Positions 10,474 through 19,969 of a stretch of 64,000 nucleotides of DNA are shown here, piece by piece. Source of the DNA: Halorientalis pallida (lineage in GTDB: Archaea > Halobacteriota > Halobacteria > Halobacteriales > Haloarculaceae). The stretch covers positions 1 to 64,000 of the forward strand of contig NZ_RDFA01000010.1 of NCBI RefSeq assembly GCF_004118325.1. The letters are read 5' to 3'. Position numbers and translations under genes: made by a program. The number at the start of each line of letters is the position of its first letter. Within the stretch, counting starts at the first letter, position 1. The notes beneath the pieces were generated by a model that saw only the letters and a program-made list of their open reading frames with translations, did not search any database and was not told where the DNA came from.

Positions 10474-11115
10474 GACGGGCGATTCCGACGAAGCCATACG
10501 GTGGTGTTTTCAGCGGACTGCCCTCGGACTACCGACGAATCTGACTCGGCTCTCGACTCTCTTCCAGTTGAAATAAGGGAAATATACTTCGAGAACCAGC
10601 CACTGGATCTGATCATTTCGACTACACTAATCCGGGACGAACTCGCGGACGAGATCGCGGACGGCCTGGTAATCGAGTACGAGAATGCAACTGTGTACGG
10701 CGATTTCGAGCAGGAGCAAGTGCTTCATCAGGGTACGGTTCGCATCCTCCCGAACAGTTAGGTTGCGCTCCCTACTGGCCGTCTGATCTCTCCCGAGGTA
10801 GTGCATCACATCGATCCATAGATCAACTGCACTCCACAAGCTGCCGGCGGTCTTGGCCGCCGGTTCTCGGGTGCGGCAAAGCCACTCGCGCTCTTTCCCC
10901 CACGGTCGCGGGTACATGGTTCCCGTGAGGCCGCCAGCGATCTCCGATGTTTGAAACCGAATTTCGGAGTGGTCGCCGCGGGATCCGCTGCAGAAAAAGG
11001 GGGGTCTTATGTCGATCCGTGTGTCAGATGGTGGTATGACCAGTGACGGGACCGGAGACCGGTCGCGGCGGTATCTACCAGACGACGGACTTTGGGGAGC
11101 GGGGGTGACCGGAAC
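10474..11115. other. Low-content stretch between small membrane gene and ACT operon
   Basis: Apart from one weak 86-codon frame (10501-10761) I see no credible gene. Base composition around 10540-10690 is clearly more AT-rich than the neighbours, which suggests degraded or transferred DNA. A C-rich/T-rich patch and AAAAAGG precede the ACT-domain gene. Confidence 0.35.
10501..10761 (+). CDS. Doubtful small hypothetical protein
   Basis: This 86-codon frame has an acidic composition (many Asp/Glu) consistent with a haloarchaeal protein and a lower GC content than its surroundings. I recognise no domain. It could be a real accessory gene or a fragment. The opposite strand also has an open frame, but that is less acidic. 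Confidence 0.3.
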   Translation: MVFSADCPRTTDESDSALDSLPVEIREIYFENQPLDLIISTTLIRDELADEIADGLVIEYENATVYGDFEQEQVLHQGTVRILPNS

Positions 11116-11652
11116 ATGAACGACGCACACGGCGACGAGGTCCACGCCTACACGATCCGGCTGGAACTCGTCGACGAACCGGGCGAGTTGCTGCGGGCGC
11201 TCGGGCCGATCGCCAACAACGGGGGGAACCTGCTCTCGATCTTCCACGAACGGGGGAACCTGACACCGCGGGGGCACATCCCGGTCGAGGTCGATCTGGA
11301 GGCGACGCCCGAGCGGTTCGACGACATCGTCGAGGCGCTACGTGACGCAGGGGTCAACGTCATCCAGGCCGGTGCCGAACAGTACAGCGAGGAACTCACA
11401 GTGATAATCGTCGGCCAACTCGTCCAGACGGATCTGTCGGATACGTTGTCGGCGATCCAGGACGGGACCGACGCGTCGGTGACCGACGTGTCGCTGTCCG
11501 CGCCCGAAGGGACGGAGAACGGCGCGAGCGCCCGGCTCAGGCTGGCGACACAGAGCGGCGAGACCGAGACCGTCCTCTCGGCGGTTCGGTCGGTGGCGGG
11601 CGAGAAAGATCTCCGTGTCATCGAGCCGCTCACGGGAGGTGGTGAAGCGTGA
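11116..11652 (+). CDS. ACT-domain amino-acid-binding protein upstream of homoserine dehydrogenase
   Basis: The protein has 178 residues. The N-terminal half (residues about 8-85) has the ACT pattern: IRLELVDEPGELLRAL at the first strand/helix and an NGGNLLSI stretch. The C-terminal half looks like a second, weaker regulatory domain. The stop overlaps the start of homoserine dehydrogenase by four bases (GTGA), so the two are co-translated. In bacteria and plants ACT domains are often fused to homoserine dehydrogenase or aspartokinase; here a separate regulatory partner for threonine/methionine synthesis is likely. The ligand is inferred, not seen. Confidence 0.85.
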   Translation: MNDAHGDEVHAYTIRLELVDEPGELLRALGPIANNGGNLLSIFHERGNLTPRGHIPVEVDLEATPERFDDIVEALRDAGVNVIQAGAEQYSEELTVIIVGQLVQTDLSDTLSAIQDGTDASVTDVSLSAPEGTENGASARLRLATQSGETETVLSAVRSVAGEKDLRVIEPLTGGGEA

Positions 11653-12602
11653 GACTCGCCATCGTCGGGGCCGGCGCCGTTGGTCGTTCGGTCGCTGATC
11701 TCGCGGGCGGGTACGGACACACCGTCACCGCGCTGGCGGACTCGGGGAGTGCCGCGGTCGACGCCGACGGGATCGACGTGGCCGCCGCGCTGGAGCGCAA
11801 ACGCGAGGACGGGCAGGTCGGGACCGCGGCGCCCGAGGACGCACTCGACGGCGAGTACGACGCCCTCGTCGAGGCGACGCCGACGACGCTCGGTGACGCC
11901 CAGCCCGGGTTCGGCCACGTCCGGACGGCACTGGAGCGGGATCGTCACGTCGTGCTGGCTAACAAGGGCCCGGTCGCCGAGCGCTACGACGAAGTCCGCG
12001 AACTGGAAGCCGAGAGCGCGGGTGGGGTTCGGTTCGAGGCAGCCGTCGGCGGGGCGATCCCCGTCCTCTCGACGGTCGAGGATTTCGGGCCGAACAACAT
12101 CGTGGCCGCGCGCGGCGTCCTCAACGGGACGGCGAACTTCGTCCTCACGCGGATGGCCGCCGAAGGACTGGACTACGAACACGTCCTCGCGGAGGCCCAG
12201 GACATGGGCGTCGCCGAAGCCGACCCCTCCTTCGACGTGGAGGGGACCGACGCGGCGCTGAAGTGCGTGATCCTCGCCAACGTCCTCGCACAGGGCGAGC
12301 GCACCTACCGGCTCGAAGACGCCGAGGTCGAGGGGATCACGGACGTGCCCGGGAGCGCGCTGGAACTGGCACACGAAGACGGCCGGACGGTCCGGCTCGT
12401 CGGCGAGGTCAGCGGGGACGGCGTGCGCGTGGGCCCGCGCCTCGTCTCGGAACACGGCGACCTGGCGGTCGGCGGGACGACCAATATCGTCCAGCTGGAG
12501 ACCGACCACGCCGGCCGGCTCAACCTCAGCGGCCGCGGTGCCGGCGGCCCCGAGACCGCGACCGCCGTGCTCTCGGACGTGGGTCGACTGCCCGAACTGT
12601 GA
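11649..12602 (+). CDS. hom: Homoserine dehydrogenase
   Basis: The protein has 317 residues and a GTG start inside the overlap with the ACT gene. The Rossmann nucleotide-binding motif GAGAVGRS is at residues 7-14; LANKGPVA and the stretch GVLNGTANFVLTRM are characteristic of the family, followed by EAQDMGVAEADPSFDVEG in the catalytic region. It converts aspartate semialdehyde to homoserine in threonine, methionine and isoleucine synthesis. The short length and lack of a C-terminal ACT domain fit with regulation by the preceding gene product. Confidence 0.95.
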   Translation: MRLAIVGAGAVGRSVADLAGGYGHTVTALADSGSAAVDADGIDVAAALERKREDGQVGTAAPEDALDGEYDALVEATPTTLGDAQPGFGHVRTALERDRHVVLANKGPVAERYDEVRELEAESAGGVRFEAAVGGAIPVLSTVEDFGPNNIVAARGVLNGTANFVLTRMAAEGLDYEHVLAEAQDMGVAEADPSFDVEGTDAALKCVILANVLAQGERTYRLEDAEVEGITDVPGSALELAHEDGRTVRLVGEVSGDGVRVGPRLVSEHGDLAVGGTTNIVQLETDHAGRLNLSGRGAGGPETATAVLSDVGRLPEL

Positions 12603-12697
12603 GCGGTTCGACCCCTCGATCCGGGGCCGCTTTCTCTCCCAGTCGTGTGACAGTCTCCCAAAACGCAAGACGGCGGCGGGACGGCGAACGTCACCTA

Positions 12698-12742
12698 TCG
12701 AAATCGTTTTAACTGCCTCCACCAAAAGAGTCCGATATAGCG
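12698..12742 (+). promoter_or_regulatory. Probable promoter of the aEF-1alpha/S10 operon
   Basis: CGAAATCGTTTTAACTG (about 12698-12714) has a BRE-like purine run followed by a TTTTAA core about 55 bp before the aEF-1alpha start; GATATAGC at about 12733 is an alternative TATA core about 30 bp before the start. Confidence 0.45.
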
Positions 12743-12763
12743 CCTCTGCGCGTGAGATAATCA

Positions 12764-14029
12764 ATGAGCGACAAACCGCACCAGAACCTGGCCATCATCG
12801 GCCACGTGGACCACGGGAAGAGTACGCTGGTCGGACGACTCCTCTACGAGACGGGGAGCGTACCCGAGCACGTCATCGAGCAGCACAAGGAAGAAGCAGA
12901 AGAGAAGGGCAAGGGTGGCTTCGAGTTCGCCTACGTCATGGACAACCTCGCCGAGGAGCGTGAGCGCGGGGTCACCATCGACATCGCCCACCAGGAGTTC
13001 GACACGGACGAGTACTTCTTCACGATCGTCGACTGTCCGGGTCACCGCGACTTCGTGAAGAACATGATCACGGGCGCGAGCCAGGCCGACAACGCCGTGC
13101 TCGTCTGTGCGGCGGACGACGGCGTCCAGCCCCAGACACGCGAGCACGTCTTCCTGGCCCGCACCCTGGGTATCGACGAGCTCATCATCGGCATCAACAA
13201 GATGGACCTCGTCGACTACGAGGAGAGCCGCTACAAGGAAGCCGTCGACGAAGTGACGGAACTGCTCAAGCAGGTCCAGTTCAACGTCGACGACGCGAAG
13301 TTCATCCCGATCTCGGCGTTCGAGGGCGACAACGTCGCCGAGGACTCCGACGAGACGCCGTGGTACGACGGCCCGAACCTGCTCGAGGCACTCAACGACC
13401 TGCCCGAGCCCAAGCCGCCGACGGACGCCGACCTCCGGCTCCCGATCCAGGACGTCTACACGATCTCCGGGATCGGTACCGTGCCGGTCGGCCGCGTCGA
13501 GACGGGGACCCTCAACACGGGCAACAACGTGTCGTTCCAGCCCTCCGACGTGAGCGGCGAGGTCAAGACGATCGAGATGCACCACGAAGAGGTGCCCAAG
13601 GCCGAACCCGGTGACAACGTCGGATTCAACGTCCGCGGTATCGGCAAGGACGACATCCGCCGTGGTGACGTCTGTGGGCCCGCCGACGACCCGCCGAGCG
13701 TCGCCGAGACGTTCCAGGCCCAGATCGTCGTGATGCAGCACCCGAGCGTGATCACCGCGGGCTACACCCCGGTCTTCCACGCCCACACGGCACAGGTCGC
13801 CTGTACCGTCGAGTCCATCGACAAGAAGATCGACCCCTCGACCGGTGAAACGGCCGAGGAGAACCCGGACTTCATCCAGTCCGGTGACGCTGCGGTCGTC
13901 ACGGTGCGCCCGCAGAAACCACTCAGCATCGAGCCGTCCTCCGAGATCGAGGAACTCGGCTCCTTCGCCATCCGCGACATGGGTCAGACCATCGCGGCTG
14001 GCAAGGTCCTGAGCGTCCAGGAGCCCTAA
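12764..14029 (+). CDS. tuf: Translation elongation factor aEF-1alpha
   Basis: The protein has 421 residues, full length. It delivers aminoacyl-tRNA to the ribosome. GTPase motifs: GHVDHGKS (residues about 13-20), [19 protein letters not shown] and SAF. Domain 2 ([16 protein letters not shown]) and domain 3 are intact. S10 follows after three bases, the classic archaeal tuf-rpsJ arrangement. Confidence 0.97.
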   Translation: MSDKPHQNLAIIGHVDHGKSTLVGRLLYETGSVPEHVIEQHKEEAEEKGKGGFEFAYVMDNLAEERERGVTIDIAHQEFDTDEYFFTIVDCPGHRDFVKNMITGASQADNAVLVCAADDGVQPQTREHVFLARTLGIDELIIGINKMDLVDYEESRYKEAVDEVTELLKQVQFNVDDAKFIPISAFEGDNVAEDSDETPWYDGPNLLEALNDLPEPKPPTDADLRLPIQDVYTISGIGTVPVGRVETGTLNTGNNVSFQPSDVSGEVKTIEMHHEEVPKAEPGDNVGFNVRGIGKDDIRRGDVCGPADDPPSVAETFQAQIVVMQHPSVITAGYTPVFHAHTAQVACTVESIDKKIDPSTGETAEENPDFIQSGDAAVVTVRPQKPLSIEPSSEIEELGSFAIRDMGQTIAAGKVLSVQEP

Positions 14030-14032
14030 CGC

Positions 14033-14341
14033 ATGCAGCAGGCTCGCGTCAGGCTCGCAGGCACGAGTCCCGAGGATCTGGACGACATCTGCGACGACGT
14101 CCGTGAGATCGCCTCGAAGACGGGCGTCAAGCTCAGCGGCCCGGTGCCGCTCCCGACCAAGACGCTGGAAGTTCCCGCCCGGAAGTCCCCCGACGGTGAG
14201 GGGACCGCCACGTGGGAACACTGGGAGATGCGCGTCCACAAGCGGCTGATCGACATCGACGCCGACGAACGCGCGCTGCGGCAGCTGATGCGGATTCAGG
14301 TGCCCAACGACGTCTCCATCGAGATCGTCCTCGAGGACTGA
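14033..14341 (+). CDS. rpsJ: 30S ribosomal protein S10
   Basis: The protein has 102 residues, the usual archaeal length. Recognisable blocks are [11 protein letters not shown] and the C-terminal HKRLIDI...[10 protein letters not shown], which contact 16S rRNA in the 30S head. The start codon is three bases after the aEF-1alpha stop, so it is in the same transcript. Confidence 0.97.
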   Translation: MQQARVRLAGTSPEDLDDICDDVREIASKTGVKLSGPVPLPTKTLEVPARKSPDGEGTATWEHWEMRVHKRLIDIDADERALRQLMRIQVPNDVSIEIVLED

Positions 14342-14460
14342 CGAACCGGACCGCCCGGTTTCGTTCCGGTGGGTCGGCCACCGTCTCACGCGCGAGGCAC
14401 TCGCGCTTTCCAGAGACGGAACGGAAGCTATAACGGCGTCGATACGCAACTCCCGAGTGC

Positions 14461-14532
14461 GGGCTCGTAGATCAGCGGTAGATCGCTTCCTTCGCAAGGA
14501 AGAGGCCCTGGGTTCAAATCCCAGCGAGTCCA
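14461..14532 (+). tRNA. tRNA-Ala (anticodon CGC)
   Basis: A full cloverleaf: acceptor stem GGGCTCG pairs with CGAGTCC and has the alanine-identity G3:U70 pair; the anticodon stem CTTCC/GGAAG encloses loop TTCGCAA (anticodon CGC, reads GCG); the T arm is CTGGG-TTCAAAT-CCCAG; the discriminator is A. CCA is not encoded. There is no intron. A TATA-like GCTATAAC lies about 33 bp upstream. The 3' half was used as an integration site (see the partial duplicate at 14643). Confidence 0.95.
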
Positions 14533-14540
14533 CTATTTCT

Positions 14541-14567
14541 GCGCCGCTCACAATTCGTGAGCGGCGC
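14541..14567 (+). terminator. Strong hairpin downstream of tRNA-Ala
   Basis: A perfect 11-bp stem, GCGCCGCTCAC / GTGAGCGGCGC, with loop AATTC begins nine bases after the tRNA. No T-tract follows it, so it may be a processing or termination signal rather than a standard terminator. Confidence 0.5.
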
Positions 14568-14642
14568 GAATAGCCTGTCGAGTCGGGATTTGAAGCCCTG
14601 CCAGTCGCGCACAGCGAACGAAGTGAGCGAGCACGTCTGGCT

Positions 14643-14661
14643 CTGGGTTCAAATCCCAGCG
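14643..14661 (+). repeat. Partial duplicate of tRNA-Ala T arm (att-like)
   Basis: These 19 bases are identical to 14508-14526 of tRNA-Ala (T stem-loop plus start of the acceptor 3' strand), 135 bp downstream. After the identity the sequence diverges, so it is not a tRNA. Direct repeats of a tRNA 3' end are the hallmark of tyrosine-recombinase integration. Confidence 0.75.
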
Positions 14662-14731
14662 TCCTCACGAGGGCCGTAGGCCCGAGTGAAGGCTCGGAAG
14701 ACGAACGGAGTGAGTCTTCCGGTGAGTCCAT

Positions 14732-14829
14732 CCCACTTTTTACTGCGGGGGGATTCGCCTTCGGCGAACCCCCCCTTGCAAAAACGTGGGGAAAAACTGC
14801 TTCACGCTCACTCCGTTCGCGTGAAGTGA
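14732..14829 (+). repeat. Composite double-hairpin element, copy B
   Basis: It shares CCCACTTTTTAC (14732-14743) and the box CAAAAACGTGGGGAAAAAC (14779-14797; one mismatch to copy A) with the element after aEF-2. Between the boxes lies an imperfect G6/C7 stem with loop TTC; after the second box a CTTCACGC...GCGTGAAG stem follows. The stem sequences differ from copy A while the boxes are conserved. Confidence 0.7.
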
Positions 14830-15407
14830 ACCGCGGCGTCGTCCGAGAGAGCAACGCTCTCTCGGGATCACGAAGGGCGCTCCGCGCCTTTCGAACGACT
14901 TCCCGCCGTGGATGCTGGCGCGACCGCCCCGCCCGACGTGGTATCGAATCGTCCCGGTTCGAGAGTCGATCGTCGGGGTTCGAGCGAACTCGCGACTGCC
15001 CGATCTCGACGCCGTGGCGGTGTTGATTCCTGCCGAGGTTCAGAAGGACTACCCCAACGACGACAGTCCGTGTGTGGTGACTTTCGAGCCGGACAAGAGT
15101 AGGCGACCTTCGGACGCTCCAGGCGTACCTCTCTGCTCGCGACGACGGCAGTTCAGCGTCGTTTCTCTCGGGGAAGGCCGACCGGATGACTGGGAAGGGC
15201 ATCGACGACGTGGACAAGCGGCTGGCAGCGCGCGGGCGTCGAACCCTACGCCTACCGAGGCCGTGGCGTACCGGCGAACGTGAGCGCCCACACGCTCCGG
15301 CACTCGGTCGCGTGGCGGATGCGTCGGGCCGAGGAAGAGAGTAGTCTGAACGAAAGGCGTGTCTGCGAACCCCGAATTTAACTACCCAGCCGTTCACAGT
15401 TGAAGGC
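14830..15407. other. Intergenic scar region before the P450 gene
   Basis: Contains several simple hairpins (for example GAGAGAGC-AAC-GCTCTCTC near 14847), the decayed integrase, and no intact gene. A TATA-like AATTTAACTACC at about 15375 precedes the P450 start by about 30 bp. Confidence 0.5.
15100..15381 (+). pseudogene. Decayed tyrosine recombinase (integrase) C-terminal remnant
   Basis: Frame 3 (from 15123) reads YLSARDDG, then SGKADRMTGKGIDDV; frame 1 (from about 15232) continues AGVEPYAYRGRG and SAHTLRHSVAWRM. The HTLRH box (15289-15303) is the catalytic H-x-x-R of tyrosine recombinases, here in the form common in haloarchaeal integrases. One frameshift at about 15225-15232 separates the two parts, and the frame stops at 15381 before the tyrosine box. 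The N-terminal domain is not recognisable upstream. It fits with the tRNA-Ala duplicate 450 bp away as the scar of an integrated element. Confidence 0.7.
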
Positions 15408-16808
15408 ATGGCATCCGACGCCGATCAGGGGGCGCGGTCGGGGGGTGTGACCGAGAGCCCGACCGACGCGCCGCTCGCGCCGTACCCGCCCAACTGCGGA
15501 CCGCCGTGGTTGCACTTCGTCCACCAGATGCGCGAGCCGCTAGCGTTCGCCGAGGAAGCGCTGGCGACGCGGGACGTGGTGCGGATGAACCTGCTGGGGA
15601 ACGGTGACATCTACGGCGTGGGCCACCCGGACCACGCCAAGCGTGTCCTGCTGACCGAGCGCGAGCAGTTCCGCAAGACCGAGGACTTCCGGATCGCCTT
15701 CGGCGAGGGGTTGCTGACCGTGGAGGGCGAGGAGTGGCAGCGCCAGCGGGACGTGTTACAGCCCCTGTTCACTCGCGACAGCGTGATGGACTACGCCGAC
15801 GGGATGGTCGAGCAAGTCCAGCGCCGGATCGACCGCTGGCGCGACGGCGACCGGTTGGACCTGCAGGCGGAGTTCACGGATCTGGCGCTGGATGTGTTGT
15901 TCGCGACGGTGCTGGGCCGGGAGCTGGCGCTGGACGGCGACCGCGAACTGCGCGAGAGCGCGGCCCACCTCCACGACTGGTTCAAGCCGACCTCCTACTT
16001 CCTCCCGGAGTGGGTGCCGACGCCCGCCCGGCGGCGGTTCCGGGCGGCCAAGGAGACGATCCGGGCGGAGGCCGATCGACTGCTCGCGGAGAAAGCGGGG
16101 GGCGGACCGACCGATCCCGCCGCGGCCGAGGACCTGCTCTCGCTGCTGGTGGGGTTGCGCGAGGCCGGCGTCGCCGACTCGGCGATGCTGACCGACGAGC
16201 GGTTGCGCGACCAGATGGTGACGATGATCTTCGCCGGCCACGACACCACGACGACGACGCTCACCTTCAGTTTCTGGGCGCTGGCGAACAACCCCGAGGT
16301 CCGCGAGCGGTTCCACGCGGAGGTGGACGCGCTCGACGGGCCGCCGACGCTCGACGAGCTGGCCGAACTGGACGTGACCGAGCGGGTGGTCACCGAGACG
16401 CTGCGCCTCTATCCGCCCGTCCACTCGTTGCCCCGCGAGACGACGACCGACGTGGTCTTCGACGGCCACCGGATCCCCGCCGACGAGCGGGTGCTGGTCG
16501 GGATCCGGCACGTCCAGCGGGACCCGCGGTTCTACGACGACCCCGAACAGTTCCGGCCGTCGCGGTGGGACGGCGACCTCCGGTCGGACCTCCACGACTT
16601 CGCCTACGCGCCGTTCGGCGGGGGGCCACGCATCTGTATCGGTCGCCAGTTCGCCCTGCTGGAGGCGAAACTGACGCTGGCGACCATCGGGCAACAGTAC
16701 GATCTTGGGTGGTTGGGCGAGAACGACGCCGACGGCGAGCCCCCGGTCTCGCCGGAGATGACCCTCCGGATGGAACCGGGCCAGGAGTTCCTGGTGACCG
16801 AGCGCTGA
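15408..16808 (+). CDS. Cytochrome P450
   Basis: The protein has 466 residues, full length and soluble (no N-terminal anchor). The I-helix AGHDTTTTT carries the oxygen-activation acid/threonine; the ExxR motif is ETLRLYPP; the heme-thiolate loop is FGGGPRICIGRQFA with the axial Cys. It is a b-type heme monooxygenase of the CYP superfamily; haloarchaeal P450s are usually orphan and the substrate cannot be read from sequence. No ferredoxin or reductase gene is adjacent. It begins right after the integration scar, and codon use resembles the host. Confidence 0.93.
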   Translation: MASDADQGARSGGVTESPTDAPLAPYPPNCGPPWLHFVHQMREPLAFAEEALATRDVVRMNLLGNGDIYGVGHPDHAKRVLLTEREQFRKTEDFRIAFGEGLLTVEGEEWQRQRDVLQPLFTRDSVMDYADGMVEQVQRRIDRWRDGDRLDLQAEFTDLALDVLFATVLGRELALDGDRELRESAAHLHDWFKPTSYFLPEWVPTPARRRFRAAKETIRAEADRLLAEKAGGGPTDPAAAEDLLSLLVGLREAGVADSAMLTDERLRDQMVTMIFAGHDTTTTTLTFSFWALANNPEVRERFHAEVDALDGPPTLDELAELDVTERVVTETLRLYPPVHSLPRETTTDVVFDGHRIPADERVLVGIRHVQRDPRFYDDPEQFRPSRWDGDLRSDLHDFAYAPFGGGPRICIGRQFALLEAKLTLATIGQQYDLGWLGENDADGEPPVSPEMTLRMEPGQEFLVTER

Positions 16809-17120
16809 CTACTGTTTCTCGAAGCGGTGCATCACGATCTCGGAGTCGTCCTCCCACTCGAAGTTGTCGTGGGCGCGTTCGAGGATCTGCTTGTAGTGAT
16901 CGAGGTCGCGCGCGCCCTCGGCCTGGGCGTCTTCGTCGGTCATGTCGCCCAGGGTTCGGTCGTCGACGGCGACGATCTCGAAGGTGGCGTCGTCGATCTG
17001 GAAGGTGTCGCCCTCCTCGGCGTACTGCTGGCCGCGGTGGATCTGGGTGACCTCACCGTCGAGGGCCTGGCTCTGCATCCGGTCGCTCGGGAGCAGCGTA
17101 CTGGGTTCGAGTTCGGACAC
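16809..17120 (-). CDS. ASCH-domain protein
   Basis: The protein has 103 residues. The pattern GEVTQIHRGQQYAEEGDTF followed by a beta-strand FEIVAVDDRTLGD matches ASCH domains, a PUA-like fold thought to bind RNA. An acidic C-terminus follows. The stop abuts the P450 stop (convergent, no gap). It is probably cytoplasmic, in RNA metabolism; this is an inference from the fold. Confidence 0.8.
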   Translation of the reverse strand: MSELEPSTLLPSDRMQSQALDGEVTQIHRGQQYAEEGDTFQIDDATFEIVAVDDRTLGDMTDEDAQAEGARDLDHYKQILERAHDNFEWEDDSEIVMHRFEKQ

Positions 17121-17175
17121 ACCGGTTAGAGGGGCCGGCGACCCAAAACGGTTCAGCTTGCGGCACCGGGTTCGA

Positions 17176-18044
17176 TCAGTCGACCAACCCGTAGCCGCGC
17201 CGGAACAGTTCCACGTCGAGAGCGACGACGGCCAGGGTCAGCACCGAGAGGACGGCCAGGGACTCGTTGGGCGGGAGTTCGGCCGCGCCGAAGAAGCCGT
17301 AGCGCACACCGTTGACCATGTACACCATCGGGTTGAACAGCGAGACGGTGTAGGCCAACCCGTCCAGCGCGTCCAGCGAGTAGAAGACGCCGCCGAAGAA
17401 CACGAGCGGGCGCAGAATGAACTGGTTGAGGACGGTGAGGTAGTCGAAGTCACGCGCCCAGAGCCCGCCGACGACGCCGAAGCTCGCGAACAGCAGGCAG
17501 ATGACGAGCATGAACGCCACCAGATAGAGCGGCCGTGCGACCGGGACGCTGGTAAAGAGCAGGCCGATCAGCGCGATGATGACCCCGACGATGAGCCCCC
17601 GGAGGGCAGAGGAGAGGATGTAGGCCATCACCATCGACGTGTAGGGCAACGGCGAGGTCAGGACCTCGTGGATATACTCGTTCCAGCGGCCGTGGAAGAT
17701 CGAGAAGGAGGCGTTCTCGAAGCCGTTCGAGATGGCACCCAGCACGATGAGGCCGGGGAGGATGAACGCGATGTACTCGATCTCCCGGCCGCCGAGGGTG
17801 AACGAATCGATCCGGCCGCCGAGGATCACGCCGAACACCGAGAAGTAGAGGACGTTCGTGATCGCCGGCGGGAGGAAGGTGTTGCGGGGTCGTCGGACGA
17901 ACCGCAACACTTCGCGGTGGAACAGCGTCCGGAAGCCCGTCGGGAGCAGGCGGTCGAGCAGGCCAGGACTGGCGGTCGGGCTTGCCGTCCCGTCGGTCGC
18001 GGCGTTCCCACCGTCGCTCGTCACGCCGACGCTATCGTCGCCGC

Positions 18045-18048
<4 letters not shown>
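17176..18048 (-). CDS. ABC-2 type transporter permease
   Basis: The protein has 290 residues and six predicted transmembrane helices, with the ABC-2 signature region (LFNPMVYMVNGVRYGFFG) near the end. The N-terminal 40 residues are polar. Its start overlaps the end of the ATPase gene by four bases (ATGA), so the two are translationally coupled. It forms the membrane channel of a drug- or lipid-type exporter. Confidence 0.92.
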
Positions 18049-18977
<929 letters not shown>

Positions 18978-19306
18978 TATCCACTGTCAGCGGTTCTGTG
19001 CGGGTAAGCCCCACGTTCTCGGGTCGTCTCCCGGTAGCCGGGGTCGCCGCCGATGGGCAAGTAGTCGGTATCGAACCTGATTTCGAAGGCCGGAACTTTG
19101 ATATAACTCGGCAGATATTGAGTGACCAAGAGACCGAACCGAGTCAGCACCGGTCACACTGCTGGGCCGTCGCATTGCTGGCCACTAGGGGGGACGGCAC
19201 CACATCGACGGCGCACACAGTGTACGCTGTCGAGCGCGGCGACGGACGGTATCCGTCGACGACCAGGGGATGGTCGGGGGGCTCGTATCGGTCGGACGGT
19301 AGAACA
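18978..19306. other. Intergenic region and leader before third DUF6230-like gene
   Basis: No gene seen. A TTTGATATAAC core (about 19097-19107) is the best promoter candidate and would leave a leader of about 180 nt. The leader includes a run of six G (19188-19193) followed by ACGGCAC, comparable to the leader of the PKD-fused copy (G6 at 3688-3693, then GACGGCACACA at about 3710). Confidence 0.4.
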
Positions 19307-19969
19307 ATGTACGATACCAAACGGCTAGCCAGCGGCGTTGGCGTGTTGCTCACGTTGTGGGCCTTGGTCGGGCTGTTGATACTGAGTACTGGGGTGGGCG
19401 TCTCGATTCCGCTGAGCAGCACTGGGGGGTTCAACGTATCGGCCGACTACCTGACAGCGTCCGAGGCGACCGTCGTGCCCGCCAAGACGAAGATCGTCAC
19501 GCCGTCGGTGCTGTTCGAGGTGGAGCGCAGCTACATCCGCGACCTGAACTTACAGAAGACACTGAACGTCAGTGACGTACCGGGACTCACGGGACGGTTA
19601 CAGATACAGATCCGGAGCGAAGAGGCGACGGCGGAAGGCGTCGCGTTCAAGACCGACAGGATCACCGCCCAGACCGCGACCTGGCGCGGGTTCGTCCTCG
19701 ACGAACGGACGGGACCGAAGATCTTCGACCGGTTCAAAGCCTACGCCGGACCCAACCCGAACCAGGCACCGAACACGAACGACCCGCTCCAGATCGAGGG
19801 CAGCGATCCGGGCGCGATCAGGCCGAGCGACGGCGATCCGGCTTTCGAGCTACGCGGGGCCAAGATCACGACCTCGACGCTCTCGGCGGACCAACTCCAG
19901 CTCTCGGATCTCTCGCTGCGGGTCCGCTACGACTTCAACAACGACGGTGAGTTCGAGTATGGCGCGTGA
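19307..19969 (+). CDS. DUF6230-like secreted protein, copy 3
   Basis: The protein has 220 residues from MYDTK, the shared MYD start. A hydrophobic segment spans about residues 12-33 and is followed by GGFN. The later blocks (NLQKTLNVSD, RLQIQIRSEEA, ITAQTATWRGF) align with positions in copies 1 and 2 (LTKVFNLSK, RIKIRSDAPE, ADKAKFSG). It ends in a DFNNDGEFEYG motif, like DNDGSFEWG in copy 2, possibly a calcium loop. It overlaps the next gene by 11 bases, so the operon is tightly coupled. Confidence 0.75.
   Translation: MYDTKRLASGVGVLLTLWALVGLLILSTGVGVSIPLSSTGGFNVSADYLTASEATVVPAKTKIVTPSVLFEVERSYIRDLNLQKTLNVSDVPGLTGRLQIQIRSEEATAEGVAFKTDRITAQTATWRGFVLDERTGPKIFDRFKAYAGPNPNQAPNTNDPLQIEGSDPGAIRPSDGDPAFELRGAKITTSTLSADQLQLSDLSLRVRYDFNNDGEFEYGA

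Noticed and set aside
10627-11277. 216-codon minus-strand frame in the low-content stretch, possible transposase remnant
   Set aside because: Not acidic, no known motif, and it overlaps the ACT gene start; no inverted repeats or target duplications seen.
14630-14730. Second tRNA after tRNA-Ala suggested by the repeated TTCAAATCCCAG
   Set aside because: Only the T arm matches; no acceptor, D or anticodon arm pairs; explained as an att-like partial duplicate.
12761-15409. Very long open frame (882 codons) on the minus strand across aEF-1alpha, S10 and tRNA-Ala
   Set aside because: It is antisense to well-supported genes and arises from GC-rich codon bias; composition is Arg/Val-rich and unlike halophilic proteins.
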